From Novipirellula caenicola (GTDB lineage Bacteria > Planctomycetota > Planctomycetia > Pirellulales > Pirellulaceae), in contig NZ_BAABRO010000024.1 in assembly GCF_039545035.1 (NCBI RefSeq), positions 26,775 through 90,774 of the forward strand: a stretch of DNA of 64,000 nt, written 5' to 3'. Positions within the stretch are counted from its first letter, which is position 1. Each line of letters opens with the position of its first letter. The notes beneath the pieces are model-generated. The model was not told the origin of the DNA. It did not search any database and saw nothing but the letters and a program-made list of their open reading frames with translations. Below are positions 38,880 through 49,184 of this stretch, in pieces. Made by a program: the position numbers and the translations under genes.

Positions 38880-39158
38880 AGCATGGCGTAACCCATCGGG
38901 AAATCGAAATTCTTCACGAATTCCGCTACCAAGTTTCCGCCTCGGATGCGTTCTCGGACAGTGCCTAGAAGCTATCCAGATTAGATCGTTTGGGTTTGAA
39001 AAAGAAGTCCTGTCCGACGCGGCGTGAACGTCGGGTACAATGAAGACGTAGCCAGGGGTGCGGTATGCATTCGCATGCCCTCGTTCTCAGCTCGTTCTCA
39101 GCTCGTTTCCAACCTTGTCGATTCTCGTTCGCTCGCTTTTTCATTGGGCTTCGTCTGC

Positions 39159-40559
39159 ATGCCTTCACGCAATCTGAATATCATTCTGCTGACGTTCTGT
39201 TTTTCACTTTTGTGCTACCTGACTCATCGACGAGCCAAGCCGGCGATGCTGGTGGGAGACGCACTTGATTTGATCCACCACCACTACGTCGACCCGATCG
39301 ACGAAGACCGATTGCTGACCGCTGCGATGAACGGCATGACGTCGATCTTGGATCAAAATTGCGAATACATTCCGTTGGATGCTTACGCGTCGTTCCAGGA
39401 CAGCATGAGTCAAGAATTCGCGGGAATTGGAATCTACGTGGAACAACCGGACGTCACCAAGCCGGTCCGTGTCGTCACCCCCTTGGTCGGATCACCCGCA
39501 CTTCGCGCAGGAATGATGCCGGGAGACGAAATCATCGAAATCGACGGCGAAAATGTCGCCAAGCTGAGTTTAAAAGAGGTCAGTGCCAGACTAAAAGGCC
39601 CGATCGGCACCGTGGTTTATGTTGTCGTGCGGCGTGACGATCAAGAATTGTCGCTGTCGATCGACCGATCCACCATCGAACTCGAATCGGTGATCGGAGA
39701 CTATCGCGACGAAGACAACAACTGGGTGTACCGATTGCAGGACGATCCATCGATCGCCTACGTCCGTTTGACCAGCTTTGGCGAAAAGACCGATGGTGAA
39801 CTACGCACCGTGCTAGAGCGGTTGAACAATGATTTCCGCGGTCTGGTGCTTGATCTACGTGGCAATAGCGGAGGTTTGCTGTACGCGGCGGTCAACGTCT
39901 GTGACATGTTCCTGGATCGTGGCCGCATTGTTTCGACGCGAATTCGAGGCGGCAAGATTTACGACGAATTCGATGCCCAAAGCGGCACCTTGGTCAATCT
40001 CGACAAACCGGTCGCCGTGCTGATCGATGGGAATTCGGCAAGTGCCAGCGAGATTGTCGCGGCTTGTTTGCAAGATCACCAGCGAGCCGTTGTGGTGGGC
40101 ACTCGCAGCTACGGCAAAGGAACCGTGCAAAATATCTTGCCGCTGCAGTACGGACGCAGTGCACTGCGTTTGACGGTGGCAAGGTACTATCGCCCCAATG
40201 GCAAAAACATCCATCGCGTCCTCGACGCCAAACCCGAAGACGAGTGGGGGGTCAGCCCCAATCCCGATATGGAGGTTAGTTTGGATGAAAGCACACTCGA
40301 AAAATTGAGCAAACGGTGGCGTGAGGCGTCCTACCCCAGTTTGGCTGCCGTTTCCGAAATGCAACTGCATTCGGATGAACCAACCCGTGACAAAGGTGAC
40401 AAAGAATCGACCTCTGCGAAACAGGGTACCGACGTGGAAACGATGCCCGAGGGCGGATTGAGTCTCGATCCTGTGTTGCGCCGAGCGGTCGAAGCGATTG
40501 ATGCGGATCGCGCGATCGACGACGCCCCCCGCAGCGATGCCGTCCCCGCGGCGGCGTAA
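39159..40559 (+). CDS. S41-family carboxy-terminal processing protease
   Basis: 466 residues from ATG 39159. An N-terminal signal anchor (LNIILLTFCFSLLCYL) precedes a PDZ domain (~85-165; GSPALRAGMMPGDEIIEIDG). The S41 core has the Ser-Lys dyad: S295 in GNSASASE and K320 in SYGKGTVQ, 25 residues apart as in Prc/CtpA. It cleaves proteins in the periplasm. The C-terminal ~90 residues are charged and low in complexity. Family assignment is firm; substrate unknown. Confidence 0.92.
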   Translation: MPSRNLNIILLTFCFSLLCYLTHRRAKPAMLVGDALDLIHHHYVDPIDEDRLLTAAMNGMTSILDQNCEYIPLDAYASFQDSMSQEFAGIGIYVEQPDVTKPVRVVTPLVGSPALRAGMMPGDEIIEIDGENVAKLSLKEVSARLKGPIGTVVYVVVRRDDQELSLSIDRSTIELESVIGDYRDEDNNWVYRLQDDPSIAYVRLTSFGEKTDGELRTVLERLNNDFRGLVLDLRGNSGGLLYAAVNVCDMFLDRGRIVSTRIRGGKIYDEFDAQSGTLVNLDKPVAVLIDGNSASASEIVAACLQDHQRAVVVGTRSYGKGTVQNILPLQYGRSALRLTVARYYRPNGKNIHRVLDAKPEDEWGVSPNPDMEVSLDESTLEKLSKRWREASYPSLAAVSEMQLHSDEPTRDKGDKESTSAKQGTDVETMPEGGLSLDPVLRRAVEAIDADRAIDDAPRSDAVPAAA

Positions 40560-40816
40560 TTTTCGACTTCTCGGTTACCTGAGCGGCAAATTAAGTACAA
40601 TCGGTGATGCCAACGCTTGGCCATACATGGGTCACAGGTCGGCCTTTTCGTAAAACGTTAATCGTGCGTTGCCACATGTCTCGAAAGAAAACGTTTGCCG
40701 GAGCTGGATGCGACAACTAGAGTTTGTAGGACGCAAAAGCCTTTGCGAGCATAATGTTCGGTAAATACTTCACGATTAGCACAAAACACCACCCCTCCAC
40801 ACGGGGAGCACGCCCG

Positions 40817-41572
40817 ATGAAAAAGACGTTACTCAGCGCGGTTCTGGTTGCCGCAGGCTCATTTTGTCTGCTGACTGATTCACCATCAGCCAACGCCCAG
40901 AACCCGATTTTGTCCGAAATGTACGGTCGAGGAGTGCACTCCTTCTATGCCGGCCGTTACGACGATGCCAACAAGTTTCTCTCGATGGCCATTGATAATG
41001 GCATCAAAGACCCACGCGCGTATTACTTTCGCGGGTTGGTCGCCACTTCGCTCGGAAACACCTACCAAGCCGAAGAAGATTGGCGTCAGGGAGCGGAACT
41101 CGAGGCACGGCTCGGCAGCAACGCATCGATCGGTCGATCGTTGGCCCGTTTTCAAGGTGCCGAACGTTTGAAATTGGAACAGATCCGTCAAACCGCCCGT
41201 TTGGAATTGATGGCGAACGCCGCAAGCCGTTCGCAGCAACGTTATGGCGAAATCGAAAACGCCGCTGCCGCCGCAACGCCGCCAGCCACCGCGTCGGCGC
41301 CGCGAAACGCCGTCACTCCGCCACCGATTCCGCCAGAAGCTGAAAATCCTTTCGCCGACGACGTCGAATTGGCCACGGGCGAACCCAAATTGGAATCCAG
41401 CGACGCCTTCGCAGGTGCCGATAAAGGGGATCCCGCTGCTCCCGCAGCCATGGATGCGGCTGCTACGGCTGATGACGCCAACAACATCTTTGGTGGTGGC
41501 GACGCCGGAGCAAGCGATCCGTTTGGCGGAGGAGCTCCGATGGACGATCCGTTCGCCGGAGGCGGATTCTAG
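40817..41572 (+). CDS. Secreted TPR-like protein with Gly/Ala-rich tail
   Basis: 251 residues from ATG 40817. Signal peptide (MKKTLLSAVLVAAGSFCLLT...ANA), then TPR-like helices (RGVHSFYAGRYDDANKFLSM, PRAYYFRGLVATSLGNTYQA). The C-terminal part is Ala/Pro-rich then Gly/Phe-rich with repeated FGGG and DPFxGG motifs. Function unknown. It lies 257 bp downstream of the S41 protease gene. Confidence 0.8.
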   Translation: MKKTLLSAVLVAAGSFCLLTDSPSANAQNPILSEMYGRGVHSFYAGRYDDANKFLSMAIDNGIKDPRAYYFRGLVATSLGNTYQAEEDWRQGAELEARLGSNASIGRSLARFQGAERLKLEQIRQTARLELMANAASRSQQRYGEIENAAAAATPPATASAPRNAVTPPPIPPEAENPFADDVELATGEPKLESSDAFAGADKGDPAAPAAMDAAATADDANNIFGGGDAGASDPFGGGAPMDDPFAGGGF

Positions 41573-41660
41573 TTCGCCACGTGTGACATCAAGGATCGAA
41601 AGAAAATAATCGAAAGAACAGGGGCAGCGGAAAGGGTGTGTGGTTTTCGTTGCCCCGCTT

Positions 41661-41772
41661 GCGATAATCTCACGTCGCGACAATCTCACGTCGCGACAAT
41701 CTCATTGCGCGACAATTTTACGGTGTGACAATTTTACGGTGTGACCATCGTTCGGCGTGACGCTTTCGTTAC
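41661..41772. repeat. 16-bp tandem repeat array
   Basis: About seven units of 16 bases, types gcgacaatctcacgtc then gtgacaattttacggt, with progressive divergence toward the ABC-transporter stop, whose last bases overlap the final unit. It sits between convergent genes. Not CRISPR: no spacers between units. Confidence 0.8.
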
Positions 41773-43766
41773 GCCGCCGCTCGCTGCTCGCTGCCACATA
41801 GACTTTGATAGAACCGATTGCGAGCGATCAATTCTTCGTGGCGTCCCGTATCGGAAATCCGCCCCGCTTCGATCACCACGATCCGATCTGCCATCGACAA
41901 ACTGGTATGGCGATGCGTGATCATCACTCCGGTGCGATCGACCAAGAACTTCGCCAGCGCCTGGTGAATCAATTGCTCGCTTTCGAGATCGATCTGGCTC
42001 GTGGCTTCATCGAGGATCAAGATGTCGGGATTGCGTAAGAAGGCACGTGCTAAGGCAAGCCGTTGCATCTGGCCGCCCGAGAGCCGCGTCCCGTTGCTGC
42101 CCAGCCGTGTTTGATAGCCGTCGGGCGTTTTCCGCAAAATGAACTCATCGGCAAACGCCATCTTCGCCGCGCGTACAACCGCATGCGAATCCGCACCGGG
42201 GGAACCGTAGCGAATATTGTTTTCGATCGTATCGTCAAACAAGATCGTTCGCTGAGTCACCAACGCGATCCGGCGACGCAAATCACGAGTCTTCATCTCG
42301 TGAATCGGTGTGTCATCCAACAACACCTGCCCACTTTGCGGATCGTCAAAGCGACACAGCAGATTGACGATCGTACTTTTTCCGCTGCCATTGGGGCCAA
42401 CCACGGCGATCGTTTCGCCATGACGGATCGTCAAGTCGACACCACGCAACACGGTCGGTCCGGAGGTGTATTGGTAGACGACGTTTTCCAGCCGAATCTC
42501 GCGATGCGGCCGCGCCGTCGTGCGATCGTTCTTAGGCTCGGCGACTCGGATCGGCTGATCGATGATCTCGTAAACCCGATCCGTCGCCGCGATCCCTCGC
42601 TGCAAACCGCTCCATACATCGGATAACTTTTTGGCGGGATCCGAGGCACCGATCAAAAAGCCAAAGAACATCAAGATCTCGCCGACTTCCAACGGAACGG
42701 TGCTCATTGGAATGCCAAACAAATGAGTTTGTTGGTTGACCACCAAATAGCCACCCGCCAAGATCGCAAGTCCTACGACGGTCATCCCCAACATTTCGCT
42801 GCTGCTGCGAGCCAACGTGTTGTAGAACGCCATCTTCATCGATTTGCGATAATACGCCTGGATGCCACGATTGAATTTCGCGCGTTCGAAACCTTGTGTA
42901 TTGAAGGCTTTGACCACCCGGATGCCTGCGAACGAATCATTGAGCATCCCGTACAACTGGCTCATCTCTTCCATTGCCCGGCGACTGGCTCGGCGAATCG
43001 CACGGCTCAGATGATGCATCACCAATCCAACCAGCGGCGTGACGATCATCACGAATAACAGCAACCGCCAACACACAAACATCGCGCCACCAAGACAGAC
43101 CGCCATCTTCAGCGGCTCGCGAACCAATCGGCCCAGTAGTGCCGTGATCCCTCCCGAGACGTTGGAGATGTCGTTGGTCAACCGCGATGTCAGATCCGCT
43201 GAACCATTTTCGCCAAACGAATCGAGGTCCAACCGCAATGCCTTGCGAAAAAACAGGGCGCGAAGGTCCAACGAAGCCGATTCCGCGACGTATTGAACCA
43301 GCATTAGATTAATTAATAGAGCGACCAACTTGATTGCCGTACCGCCGACCAACATCGCCACGATCAACATCAACGTCGCGTACGAGCCACGCGGAGCATA
43401 GGCATCGATAGTCGGTTTCGCCCAACGCAGGTACTTGCTCGACTCGGCCAGTGCCGTTTGGGTCGCGGCGGCGGCTTCGATTTGCAGCCGCAGATTCTTG
43501 GCGGTCGCGTCGTCCGCCGTCGCCAATTCCGCGGTCAATTGATGGATTTCAGCATCAAGTTCATCGATCCGCGAATCGGTCTGGCTGATTTGCTTTTCGG
43601 CGTATCCTGGCAAACTGTCGCCTTTAAAAACGACTTCGACCAACGGGTACAACGTCCCGATATTGGCTCCCCACAGGACGGCAATCAACATCGATGTCAA
43701 TACAATCCCCGTGATCGACCATTTACGACGCAAGGCGATGCGAAGTGCGCGACCAAAATTTCTCAT
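41769..43766 (-). CDS. ABC-type exporter, fused permease/ATPase (MsbA-like)
   Basis: 665 residues from ATG 43766. Residues 1-~400 are a six-helix exporter domain, but TM1 and TM2 are separated by an unusual ~85-residue Ala/Glu/Asp-rich coiled coil (SQTDSRIDELDAEIHQLTAE...). The NBD has Walker A GPNGSGKST, signature LSGGQ, Walker B ILILDEATS and H-loop ITHRHTS. A lipid, peptide or drug exporter; the family does not fix the substrate. Confidence 0.92.
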   Translation of the reverse strand: MRNFGRALRIALRRKWSITGIVLTSMLIAVLWGANIGTLYPLVEVVFKGDSLPGYAEKQISQTDSRIDELDAEIHQLTAELATADDATAKNLRLQIEAAAATQTALAESSKYLRWAKPTIDAYAPRGSYATLMLIVAMLVGGTAIKLVALLINLMLVQYVAESASLDLRALFFRKALRLDLDSFGENGSADLTSRLTNDISNVSGGITALLGRLVREPLKMAVCLGGAMFVCWRLLLFVMIVTPLVGLVMHHLSRAIRRASRRAMEEMSQLYGMLNDSFAGIRVVKAFNTQGFERAKFNRGIQAYYRKSMKMAFYNTLARSSSEMLGMTVVGLAILAGGYLVVNQQTHLFGIPMSTVPLEVGEILMFFGFLIGASDPAKKLSDVWSGLQRGIAATDRVYEIIDQPIRVAEPKNDRTTARPHREIRLENVVYQYTSGPTVLRGVDLTIRHGETIAVVGPNGSGKSTIVNLLCRFDDPQSGQVLLDDTPIHEMKTRDLRRRIALVTQRTILFDDTIENNIRYGSPGADSHAVVRAAKMAFADEFILRKTPDGYQTRLGSNGTRLSGGQMQRLALARAFLRNPDILILDEATSQIDLESEQLIHQALAKFLVDRTGVMITHRHTSLSMADRIVVIEAGRISDTGRHEELIARNRFYQSLCGSEQRAAA

Positions 43767-44207
43767 CGTTAATCGTCGTCCCTGACGAGTAGATCCGTCT
43801 AATGTCTGCAAAAACCAGCAAGTTGAAGCGAGTCTTGTAAACCAGAAGCGGTCAGCTCGGCTAGACGAATTCATTGCTAGCACCGTTTCCACGCGACCGA
43901 CCGGCGGCCCGCAGCAGCCAACATCGCTTGCCGGAAACGACGTGATTTGCCGGGCGTACCCGCCGTGCCGCTGCGATTGCGGGCGGACCAGTACGAGCCA
44001 GCAGGTCACGGCAAAAAAATTGCACTTTTTGCGTTAGCTTGCAAAACCGTCCACCCACCACGGGCGTAGACACACTACCGCAGTGTCACGACGAACATTT
44101 TCGCTGGCAGCAAGTTTTCATTTGCAGTGAAAGCGTCACCTGGGCATTGCCAGTGCCATTCTCGTCTGAATCGATCCGAATCCCCCCTGTATGAGCTCTT
44201 TTGCAAG
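43767..44207. other. Divergent intergenic region, no gene seen
   Basis: About 440 bases between the divergent ABC transporter and membrane-protein genes. The ABC frame is open upstream to 44009 but without a convincing start or protein character. A short gcggc-rich segment is seen; no clear promoter, repeat or RNA was recognised. Confidence 0.4.
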
Positions 44208-44954
44208 ATGCCGACCGATGCCGAGTTAAAACCGATTGTTCCCATGATGGGCGCCGAAGGAGGCTTTGAGGAGGACGAATCGGTTCCCCCGTTGCGAATC
44301 TCAGGTTTTCTATGCCTGCTTTTCGGGCTTTTGAGTGCATTGGGCATTATCGGCTACCCGATGCTGGTCACCGCCGTGATTGCAATTGCCTTTGGTTTGG
44401 TCGCCCTGCGTCCCTGGGACAAACAAAAACCCGTCGGCGTGACTCCGGCGCGGATCGGATTGGTGATGGCGGTGGCCTTTGGTTCCTGTGGCTTTCTGGT
44501 GCACACGCTGAAGACTCGCACCCTGGCCAACCAAGCCGAGTACTTTGCTCGCCAATACCTTGATGTGATTGCCAACGGTGAATTTGCGATCGCGATGGAG
44601 CTAAAGAAGGAGCCCGTCAATCGATTGCCTCTGCACATGCCGTTGATGGATCACTATCAATCGAGCGAAGAGAACATGCAGAGTTTGACCGAATTTGAGG
44701 CCGATGGAATCAACCAACAATTGGTCGACGCCGGGCCCGGTGTCCCATGGGAACTCGGAGAACCGGTGCGAGTATTCCAGTATTACGGGATGCAACAAGC
44801 CGAGCTGCTGTTCCTGAACCCCAACCCGAACCAGGAACCGAAGAAGATCTACATGTTGATGAAGTACGACATCGATCCTGAAGGCGTCGGCCAATGGCGA
44901 GTCGATCAATGCCGCCCCTACATGAAACGCTTAGTCGCTGAAAGCGTTCTGTAG
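44208..44954 (+). CDS. Membrane-anchored hypothetical protein
   Basis: 248 residues from ATG 44208. About three hydrophobic segments in the first 110 residues, then a soluble domain ending KYDIDPEGVGQWRVDQCRPYM. No family with known function recognised. It is divergent from the ABC exporter gene; a shared regulation is possible but unproven. Confidence 0.65.
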   Translation: MPTDAELKPIVPMMGAEGGFEEDESVPPLRISGFLCLLFGLLSALGIIGYPMLVTAVIAIAFGLVALRPWDKQKPVGVTPARIGLVMAVAFGSCGFLVHTLKTRTLANQAEYFARQYLDVIANGEFAIAMELKKEPVNRLPLHMPLMDHYQSSEENMQSLTEFEADGINQQLVDAGPGVPWELGEPVRVFQYYGMQQAELLFLNPNPNQEPKKIYMLMKYDIDPEGVGQWRVDQCRPYMKRLVAESVL

Positions 44955-45180
44955 CGAAACTCGTCAAGAGTTTCGACCAAGAGCAAAAACGCAGCGAAAC
45001 TCGTCAACGGCTTGTTGATTTAATGAGCCGTGACGCGTCAGCGGCCGGGTCCCACGCGGTATCCGGTGCCTCACGGCTCACGGCTCACCATTGCAATTCG
45101 CATTTGGACTAACTCAACAAGCCGTCAAGAGTTTCGAATTGTTCGGCAAATACAACGAAAGTCTTGACGACTTTCGCTAC
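44951..45180. repeat. Nested palindromic element (same family as 38732)
   Basis: Begins inside the last codons of the preceding gene with a hairpin (cgaaactc-gtcaa-gagtttcg). Outer arms gcgaaactcgtcaacggc (44992 on) and aacaagccgtcaagagtttcg (45117-45137) enclose inner arms gagccgtga / tcacggctc. A last hairpin (cgaaagtcttgacgactttcg) ends at 45176. No gene in this gap. Confidence 0.75.
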
Positions 45181-45227
45181 GCCCCATCCTGAGTATTAGC
45201 CCTGACAAAACACTAGCCTGTCACCCT

Positions 45228-48200
45228 CTAATGAAAATCGCGAGAACGCTGATCCAATTTGGGTGACTCGTTGGCCAAGTCCGAAAGCCGGCCGACGATC
45301 ACGTGGATCACCCCTTTGCGATTTTCTAATTTGCCGTCGACCATCCACAGATTGCTCGCCTGGGCGATCCGAAAGAATCGCTTCCACACCGCCGCGTAGA
45401 AAACCAGATTCACCGATCCGGTTTCATCTTCGATCGTGACAAACGTAATCCCCTTGGCGGTTCCCGGTCGTTGACGCATCAACACGAGTCCAGCGACGCG
45501 AACGTGACGTCCATCGCGGAGCGAGTTCAACTCGCTGGCACACACGCAGCGTTTCCGTTTCAATTCGTTTCGCATGAACGACACCGGATGCGCCTTTAGA
45601 CTCATCCCGGTCGTGCTGTAATCGGCGTGCACCTCCTCTTGCGGTGTCATCGGAATCAACGCCTCGGGAATCAATTCCTCGTCGTCTTGCTCGGCATCAA
45701 ACAGCGGACGCGATTGCGGTTTCTTTTCTTCGGCTAACGATTGCCAGATTGCACCTCGCCGATCCCCGGCGATCGATTCAAACGCATCGGCATCCGCCAA
45801 GGTGGCAACCACCGAGCTAGAAATTTTGGTGCGATGCACCAGTTCCGCGATACTGCGAAACGAACCGTTTTGTTCGCGTTCGTCCAGAATCACGTTGGCC
45901 GCCGCAGCGGGCAGTCCACGCACCATCTGCATCCCCAAACGAATGGCGGGCTGCGACCGATTCGCGTCGGGATGCAACGTCGATTCCCACTGGCTTTCAT
46001 TGATATCGACGGGCAGCGTTCGCACGCCGTGCTGTTTCGCATCGGCGACCAATTGAGCGGGCGCGTAGAATCCCATTGGCTGGCTGTTCAGTAGCGCCGC
46101 GCAGAACGCCGCCGGATAGTGACATTTCAAATAACACGATGCATACACCAACAACGCAAAACTAGCGGCATGCGATTCGGGAAACCCGTACTCACCAAAC
46201 CCACGAATTTGGTTGAACACGTGCTCGGCAAACTCGCCCGTCAAACCATGTTTCTTCATCCCCTCGAGCAATTTGACTCGAAAACGATCGATCACACCGG
46301 GCCGTCGCCATGCAGCCATCGCGCGGCGCAATTGGTCGGCTTCACCCGGTGTAAACCCTGCTGCGACCACCGCCAACCGCATCGCTTGTTCCTGAAAGAT
46401 CGGCACCCCGAGCGTTTTCTCTAACACGCCGCGAATCGCTTCACTTGGATACACGACGCTTTGCGGATCTTCGCGAGCTTGCAGGAACGGGTGCACCATA
46501 TTGCCTTGGATTGGCCCCGGCCGCACGATCGCCACTTCGACCACCAAATCGTAATAACACCGCGGTTTCAGCCGTGGCAACATGCTCATCTGTGCTCGAC
46601 TTTCGATCTGAAAAACGCCCACCGTATCGGCGGCACAAATCATGTCGTAGGTCGGTTTGTCATCGGCAGGAATATTGGAAAGCGACAACTCACGTCCGTG
46701 ATGCTCGGACACCAATTCGAATGCGCGGCGGATCGCCGACAACATTCCCAATGCGAGCACATCGACTTTCAAGATTCCCAAGTCATCCAAATCATCCTTG
46801 TTCCACTGGATCACCGTGCGGCCTTCCATTGCCGCATTTTCGATCGGGCACAGTTCGCACAGATCGCCTTGCGTGATCACCATCCCACCAACGTGCTGCG
46901 ACAAATGCCGCGGGAAACCGACAAGCGATTGAACAAGGTAAACAAATCGCTTGCCCATCTCGGTATCAGGATCCAGCCCGCCGCTGCGGCACCGCTCGGC
47001 AAAGTCGGTCGCGCCGTCACGTCCGCTGGCGAACTTGGCTAACGAATCAATCACGTCAGGCGACATCCCAAGTGCCTTGCCCACTTCGCGAATCGCACTA
47101 CGGGTGCGATACGAGGTGACCGTGGCGGTCAAACCAGCACGATGGCGACCATATTTGTCATACAGGTACTGCAACACCTCTTCGCGACGTTGATGCTCGA
47201 AATCGACATCGATATCCGGAGCCTCGTTTCGTTCGCGGCTAATGAATCGTTCGAACAACAAATCCGTTTGACTGGGGTCCACGTTGGTGATGCCCAAGCA
47301 GTAACAAACGGTTGAATTGGCTGCCGAACCACGCCCCTGACACAAAATATTTCGCTCGCGAGCAAAACGGACCATGTCCCACACGGTCAAAAAATAGGCT
47401 TCGTATTGCAGTTCGCGAATCAATTCCATCTCATGCCGAATCAACTCGATCACTTGTTTGGGAACGCCACCAGGCCATCGCTGTTTCGCCCCCTCCCACG
47501 TCAACCGACGCAGATGGTCGATCGGCTTCATGTCGCCCGGCGCGAGTTCGACCGGATACTCGTAGCGAAGTTCGTCGAGTGAAAACGTGCACTGCTGGGC
47601 GATCTCGATCGTCCGCGCAATCGCGTCGGGAGCGTCACGATACAGATCGGCGATCTCTGCGAGCGAACGCATACCATGTTGGCTGTTCGCGAATCGCTCG
47701 CGATGCACATGATCGATTGTGGTCCCATGGCGGATTGCCGTCACGCAATCATGCAACAACATCCGCGGGGCGGTGTGATAATGAACATCGCCGGCGGCCA
47801 CCAATGGCACATCGTTTTTTAGTGCGAATTCGCGTAACCGTTCTGCCTTGGCACGATCATCCACGCCGCGATGCAATTCGAGGAACATGTAGCGGCGATT
47901 GGCAAAGACCTCGCGGAACGACGTTCGCAAAAATTTCCCGGTGCAGGCGTCCGTCGGGATCACCGCCGCAATCATCCCTTCGCTGGCCGCCGCGATGTCG
48001 TCCCAGGCGAGTTCGCATTGCCCTTTTTCACATCGCATCCGGCCCAGTGAAATCAGCCGACACAATCGGCCATACGCCGCACGATCGGTCGGCCAAACGA
48101 CCATCGGGGGGGCATCGATCGGATGCAGTTCGCTGCCCACGATGTACTGGATTCCGACCTCTTTGGCGGGTGTATGCCCACGAACGATCCCCGCCAGCGA

Positions 48201-48326
48201 CGATTCGTCGGTGATCGCGATTCCTGCGTACCCCAATTCACTTGCTTGCTCGACCAATTCGTCTGGATGAGAGGCTCCCTTCAAGAACGAAAAATTGCTT
48301 TTGCAGTGCAGTTCAGCGTACTGCAT
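45228..48326 (-). CDS. dnaE2: Error-prone DNA polymerase III alpha subunit DnaE2 (ImuC)
   Basis: 1032 residues. An N-terminal PHP domain (HCKSNFSFLKGASHP; ITDESSLAGIVRGH) precedes the PolIII alpha core with the PDIDVDFEHQRRE catalytic Asp motif and TVGVFQIESRAQM. It ends with an OB-fold (RHVRVAGLVLMRQRPGTAKG). Length and the RPGPIQG motif fit DnaE2, the translesion polymerase induced by DNA damage, rather than housekeeping DnaE. No imuA or imuB is adjacent. No LexA site was recognised upstream. Confidence 0.92.
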   Translation of the reverse strand: MQYAELHCKSNFSFLKGASHPDELVEQASELGYAGIAITDESSLAGIVRGHTPAKEVGIQYIVGSELHPIDAPPMVVWPTDRAAYGRLCRLISLGRMRCEKGQCELAWDDIAAASEGMIAAVIPTDACTGKFLRTSFREVFANRRYMFLELHRGVDDRAKAERLREFALKNDVPLVAAGDVHYHTAPRMLLHDCVTAIRHGTTIDHVHRERFANSQHGMRSLAEIADLYRDAPDAIARTIEIAQQCTFSLDELRYEYPVELAPGDMKPIDHLRRLTWEGAKQRWPGGVPKQVIELIRHEMELIRELQYEAYFLTVWDMVRFARERNILCQGRGSAANSTVCYCLGITNVDPSQTDLLFERFISRERNEAPDIDVDFEHQRREEVLQYLYDKYGRHRAGLTATVTSYRTRSAIREVGKALGMSPDVIDSLAKFASGRDGATDFAERCRSGGLDPDTEMGKRFVYLVQSLVGFPRHLSQHVGGMVITQGDLCELCPIENAAMEGRTVIQWNKDDLDDLGILKVDVLALGMLSAIRRAFELVSEHHGRELSLSNIPADDKPTYDMICAADTVGVFQIESRAQMSMLPRLKPRCYYDLVVEVAIVRPGPIQGNMVHPFLQAREDPQSVVYPSEAIRGVLEKTLGVPIFQEQAMRLAVVAAGFTPGEADQLRRAMAAWRRPGVIDRFRVKLLEGMKKHGLTGEFAEHVFNQIRGFGEYGFPESHAASFALLVYASCYLKCHYPAAFCAALLNSQPMGFYAPAQLVADAKQHGVRTLPVDINESQWESTLHPDANRSQPAIRLGMQMVRGLPAAAANVILDEREQNGSFRSIAELVHRTKISSSVVATLADADAFESIAGDRRGAIWQSLAEEKKPQSRPLFDAEQDDEELIPEALIPMTPQEEVHADYSTTGMSLKAHPVSFMRNELKRKRCVCASELNSLRDGRHVRVAGLVLMRQRPGTAKGITFVTIEDETGSVNLVFYAAVWKRFFRIAQASNLWMVDGKLENRKGVIHVIVGRLSDLANESPKLDQRSRDFH

Positions 48327-48505
48327 CGTGCACCCCCGATCGGAAAATCCGCGTCCCTTTGTGCGATCGGACTCGCAGCCATCTCGATAAAACCGCCATT
48401 TGGACCGTCATTTGCAAAGATTTGGATTCCGCGAACGAATAATGATGCTGCCTACAGCGCAGCCTTCCTAACACCACGAATCCTATCAAACCCCACTGAA
48501 ACGAC

Positions 48506-48952
48506 ATGGAACCGGCACCGATGACGGCCCACAACGCCAATCCTAACCCGCTTCGTAATCAAGCCGAGGTCACGCACCCGGTGTTGGTCGGATATTTGTT
48601 TTGGATCCTCGGATTCGTCGGCGCCCACCGTTTCTACTTCGGTAAACCGCTGACCGGGATTTTGTGGTTTTTCACCGGCGGGCTCCTGCTGGTTGGCTGG
48701 ATCGTCGACGCCTTTTTTATTCCTGCGATGGCAGACGAGGCAAACCAAAGATACCCCAATGGCCGAATCGATTACACCGTGACTTGGGTGCTTCTGACGT
48801 TCTTAGGTCTATTCGGCGTCCATCGATTTTACATGGGCAAGATCGGCACAGGCATCATTTACCTAGTGTCCGGCGGGCTATTTGGGATTGGCTATGCCTA
48901 CGATGTCTGCACGCTGAACGAGCAGGTCGAAGAGCTGAACCGGTTTGACTGA
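48506..48952 (+). CDS. TM2-domain membrane protein (two TM2 units)
   Basis: 148 residues. Two TM2-type units are seen: LGFVGAHRFYFGKPLTGIL and LGLFGVHRFYMGKIGTGII, each followed by a hydrophobic segment and an aromatic/Asp end. TM2 proteins are small membrane proteins of unclear role. An in-frame ATG at codon 6 is an alternative start. Divergent from dnaE2. Confidence 0.85.
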   Translation: MEPAPMTAHNANPNPLRNQAEVTHPVLVGYLFWILGFVGAHRFYFGKPLTGILWFFTGGLLLVGWIVDAFFIPAMADEANQRYPNGRIDYTVTWVLLTFLGLFGVHRFYMGKIGTGIIYLVSGGLFGIGYAYDVCTLNEQVEELNRFD

Positions 48953-49045
48953 TCTGCTCCTCAGGCCGTGTTCTGCGACAAATCATAACCCGAAGCGTCG
49001 GCGAGGGACCGAATCAAAATCGAGATTCCCTCGTTTACGTTTTCT

Positions 49046-49159
49046 GAAGTTGCGTGATTAGACGTTCTTCGCGCCACAGGCCCGGCCATTTGCCAGCCGA
49101 CGTCAGTAGATCCGAATAAACGGCCGGGGCTTTGCCCCTAAACACAAACACGCAACTTC
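49046..49159. repeat. Nested palindromic element
   Basis: Outer arms gaagttgcgtg (49046-49056) and cacgcaacttc (49149-49159) are exact. Inner arms cccggcc (49081-49087) and ggccggg (49122-49128) also match. It lies between the convergent TM2 and NfeD genes and may act as a bidirectional terminator. Confidence 0.7.
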
Positions 49160-49184
49160 AAACAGCACAAGCGAGGTCCACGAC

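Noticed and set aside
41661..41772. CRISPR array
   Set aside because: Units are contiguous without spacers and too short; no cas genes in the window.
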